Source of the DNA: Methylomonas koyamae
GTDB lineage: Bacteria > Pseudomonadota > Gammaproteobacteria > Methylococcales > Methylomonadaceae
Assembly: GCF_019669905.1 (NCBI RefSeq)
Contig: NZ_AP019777.1
Span: 930,001-994,000, forward strand
Length of the DNA stretch: 64,000 nucleotides
Direction: 5' to 3'
The notes below the pieces were generated by a model that had not been told where the DNA came from, did no database searches, and saw only the letters and a list, made by a program, of their open reading frames with translations. Positions 40,466 through 49,019 of this stretch are shown here, one piece after another; position 1 is the first letter of the stretch; each line of letters starts with the position of its first letter. Position numbers and translations under genes: made by a program.

Positions 40466-40924
40466 ATGTTTAACAGAGCCGTCATTTTCGCAAGCTTGCC
40501 GCTGATTGCAAGTTGCGCCAATCCCGCGCTGCACAGCGAGACGGTAACGTATTATCAGGTCGAGACCGGCAAGCCTTACGACGAAGTGTTGGCCGAATTG
40601 CAGGTTGCCATTGCCGAGCACAATTTCCGTATCACCGGCCATAGCCGGGTCGGCAAAGTCATACGCGAGCGTGGCGCCGAGAATTTTCCCGAGTACGACA
40701 CCGTACAGTTTTGCAATCTGACCTTGGCGAAAACGGTACTGGAAATCACGCCGCATGCGATCGCTTATATGCCCTGCAACGTCGTGACCTACCAATTCCA
40801 GGGTAAAACCATCGTGCGTACCCATTTGTTGCCGGAAGATACCGACAATCCGGCGCTGAACCAATTTGCAGCCGAAATGAACCCGCAACTGAAACAGATT
40901 GTCGATTTCGCCGCCGAACAATAA
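40466..40924 (+). CDS. DUF302-domain lipoprotein
   Basis: 152-residue exported protein with a lipobox-like end of the signal sequence (LIASC, about Cys17). The mature part has a DUF302-like pattern: YYQVETGKPYDEVLAELQVAIAEHNFRITGHSRVGKVIRERG and LAKTVLEITPHAIAYMPCNVVTYQFQGKTIVRTHLLPED, i.e. a compact alpha/beta domain. Function of the family is unknown. The ATG at 40466 is preferred over a TTG two codons earlier. Followed after 30 bases by another small lipoprotein gene. Confidence 0.82.
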   Translation: MFNRAVIFASLPLIASCANPALHSETVTYYQVETGKPYDEVLAELQVAIAEHNFRITGHSRVGKVIRERGAENFPEYDTVQFCNLTLAKTVLEITPHAIAYMPCNVVTYQFQGKTIVRTHLLPEDTDNPALNQFAAEMNPQLKQIVDFAAEQ

Positions 40925-40954
40925 CTCTTTAACTACAACGAAACAGCCAGCACC

Positions 40955-41353
40955 ATGAAAAACTTTTTGATCCCGATGCTCAGCGCTTTGGTTTTACTCG
41001 GCGGTTGCGCCGTCACCGAAGACAGCGCCAAACCGGATGCCGAAGCCGCTGCCGCACCCGCGCCAATGATCAACGACTACCCGACCCGCGACCGCGTCGA
41101 TTACGTTTTGGAATGCGTCGCCAAACACGGCGGCTTGACCTACATCAGCCAATACGCCTGCGGCTGCAAGATCGACAAGATTGCCGAGAAATTGAGTTTT
41201 GCCGAATACGAAGCGGCCAGAACCTTCAGCCAGATGCAAAAAACCGCCGGAGAGAACGGCGCCGCGTTCCGCGATCCCAAACAATCCAAGGAGTTACGCA
41301 GCCGCTTGAAAGAAGCCGAAGCAGAAGCCGAGAAAGCCTGCTTCATCAAATAA
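40955..41353 (+). CDS. Small lipoprotein, 132 residues
   Basis: Envelope lipoprotein of unknown role: signal peptide with lipobox LGGC (Cys18), an Ala/Pro-rich linker, then DRVDYVLECVAKHGGLTYISQYACGCKIDKIAEKLSFAEYEAARTFSQM with three further cysteines and a helical, charged end (KELRSRLKEAEAEAEKACF). Disulfide bonding in the periplasm is likely. It probably shares a transcript with the DUF302 gene. Its terminator has been split by the IS that begins 27 bases after the stop. Confidence 0.8.
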   Translation: MKNFLIPMLSALVLLGGCAVTEDSAKPDAEAAAAPAPMINDYPTRDRVDYVLECVAKHGGLTYISQYACGCKIDKIAEKLSFAEYEAARTFSQMQKTAGENGAAFRDPKQSKELRSRLKEAEAEAEKACFIK

Positions 41354-41370
41354 ACGGATAGGCCAATACA

Positions 41371-41379
41371 GGGCTTTAG
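41371..41379 (+). terminator. Left half of a terminator split by the IS
   Basis: GGGCTTTAG (41371-41379) is the exact complement of CTAAAGCCC at 42744-42752. Removing the IS and one target copy restores a 9-bp stem, CGGCG loop and T6. Confidence 0.85.
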
Positions 41380-42734
41380 CAGGCTGGTGAAAAACTCCCA
41401 AAGCTGCAGTCATCAAGGCGCATAGCCTCAGCAAACAAGTAAAATAGCGCATCTAAATTGGAGAAGCCCCCCATGCGCGGACACGATGCCATTCAAAATA
41501 GCTGGTTCAGCTACGTTAGCCTGGAAGACCGTATTCCCAAACAGCATCCGTTGCGTCGTTTACGGCTACTCGTCGATGGCGTATTGGCCTCTATGGATGC
41601 GGTCTTTGCCGAATGCTACTCCCATACTGGCCGCCCGTCGATTGCGCCCGAAAAACTGCTGCGCGCCTTGCTATTGCAAGTGCTGTACACCGTTCGTAGC
41701 GAACGCCAGTTGATGGAACAGCTGGACTACAACCTGCTGTTTCGCTGGTTTGTCGGTTTGGGTATCGACGATGCTGTCTGGGAACGCAGCGTGTTCAGCG
41801 CCAACCGCGAGCGCCTGCTGTCCGAAGCACTGAGTCGCGAGTTTTTTGAGCGGGTCTTGGCCATTGCCGAATGGCAAAACCTGGTGTCCGACGAACACTT
41901 CAGTGTCGACGGCAGCCTGATCGAAGCCTGGGCCTCGCACAAAAGCTTCGTGAAGAAAGACGGCAGCGGTCCTGATAAACCCGCCGGCCGCAATCCCGAG
42001 GTCGACTTCAGCGGCGAAAAGCGCAGCAATGCCACGCATCAGAGCACGACAGACCCCGAAGCGCGGCTTTACAAGAAAGGCGAATACACCGAGGCCAAAC
42101 TGCGTTACATCACCCATGCCCTATCCGAGAATCGTAACGGCCTGATTGTCGATGTCGAAACCACCCAAGCCACCGGCACCGCTGAAATCGAAGCCGCGCA
42201 AACAATGATCAAACGCCGTGTTCCCAAAGGCGGCAGCGTCGGTGCCGACAAAGGCTATGACCAACCGGCGTTCGTCAACAAACTCAAGACGCAAGACATC
42301 AAAGCCCATGTTGCTCGCAAAAAGACCGGCAGTGCCGTCGATGGCCGCACCGCGCGCGGCAAAGCGTACGCTCAAAGCCTCAAGCGCCGCAAAATCGTCG
42401 AAGAAGCCTTCGGCTGGATCAAGACCGTCGGGGGCCTGCGTAAAACCCGCCACATCGGCTTAGCCAAAGTCGCAGGTCAGGCCTTGTTTTGCTTTGCCGC
42501 CTACAACCTGACGCGCTTGCTCAACCTATTGGTGTTCACGCCGAAACCGGCGTGGAGTGCGCCCACCTAGGGCGAAGTGCGCCTGAAAACCGTCCACAGA
42601 CGGCTTCAGGCGAATAAAAAGCCCTTGAAACAGGGGCAAAACGGTTGAAACTCGATGTCATGACCGATTTCAACACGAAAAAATCACGGAAACCGTGGGT
42701 AAGGGGAAATATCAGTGGGTTTTTCACCAGCCTG
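41380..42734 (+). mobile_element. Complete IS5-family insertion sequence
   Basis: 1355-bp element. Terminal inverted repeats CAGGCTGGTGAAAAACTC (41380-41397) and its complement at 42717-42734 match at 17 of 18 positions. Flanks carry a 4-bp target duplication TTAG (41376-41379 and 42735-42738). It encodes one transposase. About 165 bases of non-coding sequence with a hairpin follow the transposase inside the right end. Confidence 0.93.
41473..42570 (+). CDS. IS5-family DDE transposase
   Basis: 365-residue transposase: N-terminal DUF772-type helical domain (SYVSLEDRIPKQHPLRRLRLLVD, RPSIAPEKLLRALLLQVLYTVRSERQLMEQLDYNLLFRWFVGL) and a DDE catalytic domain with the first Asp in HFSVDGSLIEAWAS, second in SVGADKGYD and the Glu in KIVEEAFGWIK. 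The insert KRSNATHQSTTDPEARLYKKG is typical of this subgroup. The ATG at 41473 has GGAG nine bases upstream; an in-frame TTG five codons earlier is less likely. The frame is intact, so the element may be active. Confidence 0.94.
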   Translation: MRGHDAIQNSWFSYVSLEDRIPKQHPLRRLRLLVDGVLASMDAVFAECYSHTGRPSIAPEKLLRALLLQVLYTVRSERQLMEQLDYNLLFRWFVGLGIDDAVWERSVFSANRERLLSEALSREFFERVLAIAEWQNLVSDEHFSVDGSLIEAWASHKSFVKKDGSGPDKPAGRNPEVDFSGEKRSNATHQSTTDPEARLYKKGEYTEAKLRYITHALSENRNGLIVDVETTQATGTAEIEAAQTMIKRRVPKGGSVGADKGYDQPAFVNKLKTQDIKAHVARKKTGSAVDGRTARGKAYAQSLKRRKIVEEAFGWIKTVGGLRKTRHIGLAKVAGQALFCFAAYNLTRLLNLLVFTPKPAWSAPT

Positions 42735-42743
42735 TTAGCGGCG

Positions 42744-42758
42744 CTAAAGCCCTTTTTT
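42744..42758 (+). terminator. Right half of the split terminator
   Basis: CTAAAGCCC (42744-42752) followed by T6 (42753-42758); pairs with 41371-41379 in the uninterrupted sequence. Confidence 0.85.
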
Positions 42759-42791
42759 ATTTGCCACAATTTTCACGTTGCCTTTGTCGGC

Positions 42792-43340
42792 ATGCCGGAC
42801 CTGTCGATCATGTTCAATACTTCCGCGATCCAATATCCTAAATCCAAATTGTCGATTCTGGCGTTGCTGGCGCTGAATGCCGTTATTTACGGTTTTACCG
42901 ACACGCTGACCAGTTTTTCCGATGCCTTGGTATGGGTGGTGTTGCTGGTGATTTACGAATTGGAAGCGAACAAGGTCGGTTTGCCGCTAGGCGAAACGGC
43001 GATGCGCCATCTGCGCAGCGGTTTGATCGGCGTGATCGGTTTGGTTTTTGCCAGTTACTGGCGCGACAGCGAATGGTTGGATGTGGCCAACTCGCTGCTT
43101 TGGTTTGGATTGATTGCCATTTTGGAAACCGAAGTCCGCTGGCCGGACTACGTACGCCGGCACCCGCGTTTTTTTTGGCTGGCGACCATTGCCACTTTTA
43201 CCGGCCTACTGGCGATGGCCGGGGTTTGGTTGGCGCGCGGCGCCTGGCTCGACGGCTACGATGCCTTGTTGTGGATTGTCGCGTTCGGTTTCATCGAAGT
43301 CGATATTTTTCATCTGCTAAAACGTAAGCGCTCGGTATAA
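42792..43340 (+). CDS. Hypothetical multi-pass membrane protein
   Basis: 182-residue inner-membrane protein with about five hydrophobic helices (around 20-50, 70-90, 95-110, 120-145, 155-175), and acidic/basic loops such as YELEANKVGLPLGETAMRHLRSG. No family is recognised. The ATG at 42792 is used; a second in-frame ATG lies six codons on, and the frame is open back into the IS end, which cannot be native. There is no strong ribosome site. It is followed six bases later by the sulfatase gene, so the two probably act together in the envelope. Confidence 0.75.
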   Translation: MPDLSIMFNTSAIQYPKSKLSILALLALNAVIYGFTDTLTSFSDALVWVVLLVIYELEANKVGLPLGETAMRHLRSGLIGVIGLVFASYWRDSEWLDVANSLLWFGLIAILETEVRWPDYVRRHPRFFWLATIATFTGLLAMAGVWLARGAWLDGYDALLWIVAFGFIEVDIFHLLKRKRSV

Positions 43341-43346
43341 GCCGGC

Positions 43347-45098
43347 ATGGCCAAGCGCTTGGGCGTCTTCGTCTTCCTATTGGCGCCGTTGCTGCTGAAA
43401 GGCCTGTTCGTCGACCGTTTCATCTACGAGTACACCGGTACGCCATGGCTGGGATGGGCTCGGGTGTTGGCCAACGATGCTGTGGTTTATGCGGCATTGC
43501 TGGTGCTGCTGTACCTGTCGTGCTGGCCCGGTATGCGGCGGCCGATATCGGCGCTATTGCGTTTGTCGGCGCTGGCGTTGTTTACGGTGTACTGGATCGA
43601 TTACTTGGTCATCGCTAATTTCGACACCCATCTGGCGCTCGGCGATGCGATCAAATACGCCGGTTATTCCCACAAATACCTGCAACAAATCTACGGATTG
43701 CCGGATTGGGCGCTGTGGGCGGTCGCGCTGCCGGTATTGGCGGCGATTGCCGCGCTGGTATCGCTTCCGTACCGTCTTCCCGCCGAACGCGGCCGCATAC
43801 TGCCGCTGTTTGCCATCGCCGGGCTGCCGTTGATTTCCGGTTTCACCGACAACGACGTCTACGCCCATGCCTGGATTTATAAAAACGTTTTCGATTACAA
43901 CCTGACGATACGCTCGGAAGCGTCGGCTTACAGCCCGGCTTTTATTCGCGATTTTCGCCACGAAGAAGCGCAAATCTGCCTCGCCGAACCGGCACAACGC
44001 AAAAACATCGTCATTCTGATGGTGGAATCGCTGTCCGCCTACCAAAGTCGCTACTTTTCCGGCATTCGCGATTGGACCCCCGAGTTGGACGCGATCGCGG
44101 CAAACCATCTGGCGTTTCGCAATTTTTACGCGAACGGTTTTATCACCGAAGACGGCGAAATCGCTCTGTTGACCGGCTTGCCGCCGATCTATTCGCCGTC
44201 GAGCTATTCCGACGGCGGCAGCGCTTCGTTTGCCGGTTTTTATGGCGTCGAGCAAGCGTTGCCGAAACGGTTGAGGTCTCACGGCTACCTTAGCGAGTTT
44301 TTAACCAGTGCCGATCTGGAATTCGGCAACACCGGGACTTGGGCGAAAAGCATCGGTTTCGATTACGTCGAGGGCCACGACCATCCCGATTATGCGCATT
44401 GGGACCGCTATCATTTTCGCGCCGCGCCGGACGAGGCGCTTTACCTGCGGGCGCTGGATCGAATCGCCAAGGCCGCTAACCAGCCGTTGTTACTGTTCAT
44501 CAAGACCGTCAGTACCCACCATCCTTACGTCGACCCGGAAACCAAGCAAAAATCCGAGGAAGCGGCGTTCCGCTACGCCGATAAGCAATTGGGCCGTTTT
44601 GTCCGGCAGTTGCAGGATCGGCACTTTTTTCGCAATGGGCTGCTGCTGATCGTCGGCGACCACCATTCGATGACGCCGTTAAAAAAAGAAGAGGCCGCGC
44701 ATTTCGGCCATTACAAAGCCTCGGCCAAAGTGCCGTTGCTCGTCGTCTCCGGCAACGGGCATGCGGATGAGGACAGGCAGTTTCAACAGACCGACGTGTT
44801 CAATACCTTGCAAGGCATGGTCGACGGCAGGCAATGCCGCAGCGATTGGCAAGGCGTGCTGTGGGGCGAGCATGCCGCGCCGCCGCGTTTTATCGCCCAT
44901 CGCCGCGGCGACAATCGCGATAAGGTCAGCGTGTTCAGCGAGGATGGCGATTATCTGATAAAGCTGGACGGCGACGATACCCGCCTTGGCAGCGATGGCG
45001 TCGATCCGGGCTTAAGCCGCTTGCTGGTCGGTAAAATCAATGCGTTGCGTCTGGCTCGGCTGAATTGGCTGGCAAAATCCGCCGAAACGTCAAATTGA
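43347..45098 (+). CDS. LTA synthase/sulfatase-family membrane protein
   Basis: 583-residue inner-membrane enzyme with four to five N-terminal helices (to about 165) and a large periplasmic alkaline-phosphatase-fold domain. Motifs: NIVILMVESLSAYQSRYFSG (metal-binding Glu), FYANGFITEDGEIALLTGLPP (catalytic Thr region), IKTVSTHHPYVDPE and LLIVGDHHSMTP (metal ligands). Relatives transfer phosphoglycerol or phosphoethanolamine to glycans or lipids, e.g. OpgB and LtaS. Substrate is unknown. The gene's last 62 bases overlap the convergent alkB gene. Confidence 0.88.
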   Translation: MAKRLGVFVFLLAPLLLKGLFVDRFIYEYTGTPWLGWARVLANDAVVYAALLVLLYLSCWPGMRRPISALLRLSALALFTVYWIDYLVIANFDTHLALGDAIKYAGYSHKYLQQIYGLPDWALWAVALPVLAAIAALVSLPYRLPAERGRILPLFAIAGLPLISGFTDNDVYAHAWIYKNVFDYNLTIRSEASAYSPAFIRDFRHEEAQICLAEPAQRKNIVILMVESLSAYQSRYFSGIRDWTPELDAIAANHLAFRNFYANGFITEDGEIALLTGLPPIYSPSSYSDGGSASFAGFYGVEQALPKRLRSHGYLSEFLTSADLEFGNTGTWAKSIGFDYVEGHDHPDYAHWDRYHFRAAPDEALYLRALDRIAKAANQPLLLFIKTVSTHHPYVDPETKQKSEEAAFRYADKQLGRFVRQLQDRHFFRNGLLLIVGDHHSMTPLKKEEAAHFGHYKASAKVPLLVVSGNGHADEDRQFQQTDVFNTLQGMVDGRQCRSDWQGVLWGEHAAPPRFIAHRRGDNRDKVSVFSEDGDYLIKLDGDDTRLGSDGVDPGLSRLLVGKINALRLARLNWLAKSAETSN

Positions 45099-45681
45099 TC
45101 CGCGGCTGTTTGGTTTGCCGGGTTTTCGGCAACTCGTGGCGCCAATGGTGCTGCAATGTGCCGGCCATGACCAACAGGTCGCCGTGAGCTAATTCGATAT
45201 CCAGAGTCTGTTTGCTACGGTTGTGGCGCAGGCGGAATAGGCGACTGTCGCCGAGACTGAGCGATGCGATCGTGGGGTTCTTGCCCAGCTCGGGCTCGTT
45301 GTCGGCGTGGCAGCCCATCGAATCGCGGCCGTCGCGGTATAAATTGGCCAGCACGCTATTGAAGGTATGTTGGCAAACCGAATCCAGGTCGGCTTTTATC
45401 TGCAATAAACTAGCGGTCCAGGGCAAAGGGCTGTGGTCGACGCCGGAATAGCGGTAATGTGCTGCCCGGTCGCCGTACCAAGCCATTAGCCGCGGCACGG
45501 TTATCGAGCGGCCGAAGATTTGGATTTGTTCGGTTTGCCATGCCAGGTTGCAGCGTAAATCTTGAAACAAGGCATCGGCGGCGGCGTTCGGGTAAAAGCC
45601 GCGCAACAGGTAGAGTTCGCCGTCGCTCGGCGCCAGATTGTCGGTGTTGGCTAGCATTGCGGCGCCGATGTCGCTAACCAT
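45037..45681 (-). CDS. alkB: AlkB-family 2-oxoglutarate/Fe(II) dioxygenase
   Basis: Removes 1-methyladenine and 3-methylcytosine lesions oxidatively. The 214-residue protein has the substrate region VPRLMAWYGD and YRYSGVDHSPLPW, NLYRDGRDSMGCHADNEPELG with the HxD iron ligands, ASLSLGDSRLFRLRH, the distal His in HHWRHELPK and the 2-oxoglutarate-binding Arg pair in RINLTFR. It is most like the AlkB2/3-type subgroup without the E. coli ada fusion. The 3' end lies within the sulfatase gene on the other strand (62-base overlap). Confidence 0.93.
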   Translation of the reverse strand: MVSDIGAAMLANTDNLAPSDGELYLLRGFYPNAAADALFQDLRCNLAWQTEQIQIFGRSITVPRLMAWYGDRAAHYRYSGVDHSPLPWTASLLQIKADLDSVCQHTFNSVLANLYRDGRDSMGCHADNEPELGKNPTIASLSLGDSRLFRLRHNRSKQTLDIELAHGDLLVMAGTLQHHWRHELPKTRQTKQPRINLTFRRILPANSAEPDATH

Positions 45682-45699
45682 GCACCCGACGAATCGGGC

Positions 45700-47361
45700 T
45701 TAGTTGACCAGTAAAATAATCAACTGCGCCGCGATGATGCGCAAAATCATCACCAGCGGATACACCGTTGCGTAAGCCATCGAAACGGCAGCCGACGGAC
45801 TCAGATTGTTGGCGAAGGCCAGGGCCGGCGGATCGGTCATGCTACCGGCCAGCAGGCCGCACAAAGACAGAAAATTCAGCTTGTAGAAAATGCGGCCGAC
45901 GGCAGCGACGATTAATAACGGCAGCAGCGTGATCAATGCGGCGCAGGCCATCCAGTAAAAGCCGTCGCCTTTGACCAGGGTTTCGACGAACTGGTCGCCG
46001 GAATGCAGACCGACGCAGGCCAGGAACAGCACGATGCCGATATCTTTCAGGATGATGTTGGAGCTTTTCGGTAGATGCCAGGTCATCGCGCCCCAGTTGC
46101 CGATCCGGCTCAGCATGATCGCAACCAGCAACGGGCCGCCGGCCATGCCCAGTTTGACCGCGGACGGGATGCCGGGCAGGTAAAGCGGGAAGCTACCCAA
46201 CAGCACGCCGAGCGAGATGCCGATAAAGATCGGCATGATTTGCGGATGGTCCAGTTCTTCCAAGGAATTGCCCAGGGCTTTTTCGATGCTGGTCAATGCA
46301 TCCTGGCTGCCGACCACGTGCAGTTCGTCGCCGAATTGCACATGGACGTGGCTGGTCGGCGAAAATTCGACGTCCGGCCGATGAATCCGCGAAATCGTCA
46401 CGCCGTACAGCAGACAGAGGTTGCCGATGGTTTGGTTGATCGCCGCTTTATTGGTGACCACCAAGCGTTTGCTGTGCAGATTGGTGGCGATTTGTTTCAG
46501 GTCGATATCCGATTCCGGGCCGATCAGGATTTTCAACTGCTCCAGCGGTTCGCGCTCTCCGACCAGCCGGATTGTGTCGCCGACCGCCAGCCGGCTGTCC
46601 CGGCCGGCGACGTCGACTTGGCCGTTGTGCAGAATTCGGGTCATGACTACGTTCATACCTTCGAAAAACGGAATCTGGCTCAGCATCAGGCCGTTCAGAT
46701 TGGGGTTCTCGACTTTCAAATCCTTCCAGATCGGCACGTGCGCCTGCTGTTGTTGGTTGTCGTCGAACAGTTTGGCTTCGTGGGCGATGTCGATCTTGAA
46801 CAGGCGTTTATTCAGCAGCATCGCCAAGATGATGCCGGCGATGCCGAACGGATAGGCGACCGCATAACCCAAGCCCGGCATTTTTAGCGTGTCCGGGCCG
46901 ATATTCGGCAAACTGCCCAAGACTTGCTGGGCCGCGGCCAGCGACGGTGTATTCGTCGTCGCGCCGGAGAACAGGCCCACTGCGACCGGCATCGGAATCT
47001 CGCCGACGATGCTGATCAGCACTGCGGCCAAGGCGCCCAGCAAGACGATGGCCGCAGCCAACCCGTTCAGCTTCAGCCCGTAGCGGAAAAACGAACTGAC
47101 GAAGCTGGGCCCGACCTGCAAGCCGATGGCGTAAACGAACAACACCAGGCCGAATTCGCGTAGGAAGTGCATGACTTCCGGATTGATGCTGAGCTGGAAA
47201 TGGCCGAAGATCAGGCCGGAGAACAACACGCCGGCGATGCCGAGCTGAATGCCGGCCAGCGACAAGCGGCCCAACACCAGGCCGCTGGCGATCACCAGGC
47301 TGATGACCAGCAAGGTGTGTGGTACCGAGTCTTGATTGAAAAGCGATAGCAGCCAGGACAT
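45700..47361 (-). CDS. AspT/YidE-YbjL-family putative transporter
   Basis: 553-residue membrane protein with two sets of about five helices flanking two cytoplasmic TrkA-C domains (about 205-290 and 295-370, e.g. VVMTRILHNGQVDVAGRDSRLAVGDTIRLVGEREPLEQL). AspT-type duplicated sequences GVLFSGLIFGHFQ..., EFGLVLFVYAIGLQVGPSFVSSF and FLACVGLHSGDQFVETLV, ALAFANNLSPSAAVSMAYATVYPL are seen. Relatives exchange aspartate and alanine or are uncharacterised. ATG start at 47361. It stands alone, divergent from the cytochrome c4 gene. Confidence 0.9.
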   Translation of the reverse strand: MSWLLSLFNQDSVPHTLLVISLVIASGLVLGRLSLAGIQLGIAGVLFSGLIFGHFQLSINPEVMHFLREFGLVLFVYAIGLQVGPSFVSSFFRYGLKLNGLAAAIVLLGALAAVLISIVGEIPMPVAVGLFSGATTNTPSLAAAQQVLGSLPNIGPDTLKMPGLGYAVAYPFGIAGIILAMLLNKRLFKIDIAHEAKLFDDNQQQQAHVPIWKDLKVENPNLNGLMLSQIPFFEGMNVVMTRILHNGQVDVAGRDSRLAVGDTIRLVGEREPLEQLKILIGPESDIDLKQIATNLHSKRLVVTNKAAINQTIGNLCLLYGVTISRIHRPDVEFSPTSHVHVQFGDELHVVGSQDALTSIEKALGNSLEELDHPQIMPIFIGISLGVLLGSFPLYLPGIPSAVKLGMAGGPLLVAIMLSRIGNWGAMTWHLPKSSNIILKDIGIVLFLACVGLHSGDQFVETLVKGDGFYWMACAALITLLPLLIVAAVGRIFYKLNFLSLCGLLAGSMTDPPALAFANNLSPSAAVSMAYATVYPLVMILRIIAAQLIILLVN

Positions 47362-47400
47362 GTCCTATTCCTTGGGGATGGGGTTCACGGGATTTAAGGT

Positions 47401-47429
47401 TTGCTTACTCGAAACGGCCTGACTATGAT
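47401..47429 (+). promoter_or_regulatory. Candidate sigma-70 promoter of the cytochrome c4 gene
   Basis: TTGCTT (47401-47406), 17-nt spacer, TATGAT (47424-47429). The -35 is weak, the -10 good. Confidence 0.4.
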
Positions 47430-47495
47430 GGGGCTTCCCCGCCGGTGCGAAAGCGCTGGTCGGATTGTACAACAAGCCAACCAAGGGTGATCGGG

Positions 47496-48065
47496 ATGAA
47501 CAATAACTACCATAAAATTAAAATTATCGTCATGCTCGGGTTGTTTGCCGCTGGAGCGAATGCGGCGGATATCAATGCCGGTAAAGCCAAAGCTGCGGTT
47601 TGCCAGGGCTGCCACGGCTCCGCCGGCGTCAGTAGCAGCCCGCTGTGGCCGAGTTTGGCCGGCCAGGGCGCGATTTACCTGGAAAGCCAGTTGAATAAAT
47701 TCAAGTCGGGCCAGCGCGAAAACGAGGTCATGAAACCGATTGCAGCCGGTTTGTCGGAGGCCGACATGCAGAATCTGGCAGCTTACTATGCCAGTTTACC
47801 GGGCAAGTCGGCGGGCGGCGGTAGCGACGCCGCTTTGATCGGCCAAGGTAAGGAAAAAGCCGGTATGTGTCTGGGCTGCCACGGTAATAATGGTCAGGGC
47901 ACCGGCATGGTACCCAAACTCGCCGGCCAGCAGCCGCAATATTTGGCCAAGCAACTGGCCGATTTCAAAAAAGGTGCGCGTAAGGCACCGCAAATGAATG
48001 CAATGGCGCAATCGTTGAGCGACGACGACATCAAGGCTTTGGCCGCTTATTTAGGCTCGTTGTAA
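47496..48065 (+). CDS. Dihaem cytochrome c4
   Basis: 189-residue periplasmic electron carrier. Signal peptide ends ANA|AD (residue 23). Two similar c-type haem domains: Cys36-x-x-Cys39-His40 (CQGCH) and Cys125-x-x-Cys128-His129 (CLGCH), each followed by the PSLAGQ or PKLAGQ segment and a late Met ligand (EVMKPIAAGLSE, QMNAMAQSLSD). This tandem form defines cytochrome c4, which passes electrons to terminal oxidases. The ATG at 47496 gives the correct leader. It is convergent with the lipoprotein gene at 48088. Confidence 0.94.
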   Translation: MNNNYHKIKIIVMLGLFAAGANAADINAGKAKAAVCQGCHGSAGVSSSPLWPSLAGQGAIYLESQLNKFKSGQRENEVMKPIAAGLSEADMQNLAAYYASLPGKSAGGGSDAALIGQGKEKAGMCLGCHGNNGQGTGMVPKLAGQQPQYLAKQLADFKKGARKAPQMNAMAQSLSDDDIKALAAYLGSL

Positions 48066-48087
48066 TTCTGCAATTCGCCGTTGCCGG

Positions 48088-48603
48088 TTAGCGGTTGGGC
48101 GGCGGCGGCGGGGAGCCGGGCGGTGGCGGCGGAACCCGCGTCGGAGCGTTGCTAGGCGCCGGCGATTGGTAAGAAAATTCTCCGGATACCGGCACCCGGT
48201 GGCCCTTGCCGTACATACACTGCACGTAAGCATTGTCGTAGTTTTGCTGGGTAGCGTAGCCGGCGCGGCGGGCTTCGCCGCTGCCGGCGATGGTTCCCGC
48301 CATTAGGCCGGTACCGGCGCCTATCGCCGCACCGCCACCTCCTCCCAACGCTGCGCCGGCGGCGGCACCGACCGCCGTACCGACGGCGGCGCTGCCGATC
48401 TGGCTATCCGCGCTGGCTTGGTTCGGCGTCGCGCCGACTTGGCCGGCCGCGTACTGCTGGCATAGATAATCGTCCTGGCGGAATTGTTCGAACGACATGC
48501 CGCTGCCCGGTAAGGCCATTACGCTGGGGCCGTTGGGCATATGTGCGCAGCCACCGCTTAGCAAGGCGGCGCCAAGCAATCCGATAACTCTGTTACGTTG
48601 CAT
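48088..48603 (-). CDS. Glycine-zipper outer-membrane lipoprotein
   Basis: 171-residue lipoprotein: lipobox LSGGC (Cys19), a conserved FRQDDYLCQQYAAGQ segment, a long glycine zipper (IGSAAVGTAVGAAAGAALGGGGGAAIGAGTGLMAGTIAGSG in pattern, about 70-110) able to insert in or associate with the outer membrane, then YDNAYVQCMYGKGH and a proline-rich tail (PPPPPGSPPPPPNR). GGAGG lies seven bases before the ATG. It is the last gene of the cpxR-cpxA transcript. Similar proteins are general stress-responsive envelope components. Confidence 0.85.
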   Translation of the reverse strand: MQRNRVIGLLGAALLSGGCAHMPNGPSVMALPGSGMSFEQFRQDDYLCQQYAAGQVGATPNQASADSQIGSAAVGTAVGAAAGAALGGGGGAAIGAGTGLMAGTIAGSGEARRAGYATQQNYDNAYVQCMYGKGHRVPVSGEFSYQSPAPSNAPTRVPPPPPGSPPPPPNR

Positions 48604-48616
48604 AGTGCGCCTCCAC

Positions 48617-49012
48617 TCAATTCGGCGGTGTCGGCGAGACTTGGCGCCAGCCGCCGGGGCATTGATTGACGTAAGGGTAATAGCCGGCCGGATTGTCGCA
48701 GTAATACCAATAGCCTTCCGGCAACGGTGCGCTGGGCGCGGCCGGCCGCTCGCGTTCGATGTAAACGGGCGGTTGCGCCGGCAACGTGATGATTTCCCGC
48801 GGGTAGTAGGGATAAGCGGGGTAGTACGGGTAAGCCGGATAATACGGTCGTGGAAACAGCGGAACTCCCAGGTAAAAACCGAAGCCGGGGTGAAAGTGGC
48901 GGCCGAAACCGTGGCCGTGGTGGTGCGGGCCGGCGCTGACGCCGAACGCCACTGTCGATAGTAGCGCGCCTGCCGCTAGCCAGCGGCGGAAGCTCAATTT
49001 GTGTGTGTCCAT
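48617..49012 (-). CDS. Exported His/Pro/Tyr-rich small protein
   Basis: 131-residue exported protein. The signal peptide ends VSA|G (about 27). It continues with a His/Gly-rich piece (HHHGHGFGRHFHPGFGF) that could bind metal, a Pro-Tyr repeat (YPAYPYYPAYPYYPREI) and the conserved GYWYYCDNPAGYYPYVNQCPGGWRQV, a known end of small gammaproteobacterial envelope proteins. GAGG precedes the ATG. It follows cpxA after seven bases and so is probably controlled by CpxR. Confidence 0.82.
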   Translation of the reverse strand: MDTHKLSFRRWLAAGALLSTVAFGVSAGPHHHGHGFGRHFHPGFGFYLGVPLFPRPYYPAYPYYPAYPYYPREIITLPAQPPVYIERERPAAPSAPLPEGYWYYCDNPAGYYPYVNQCPGGWRQVSPTPPN

Positions 49013-49019
49013 ATCATCC

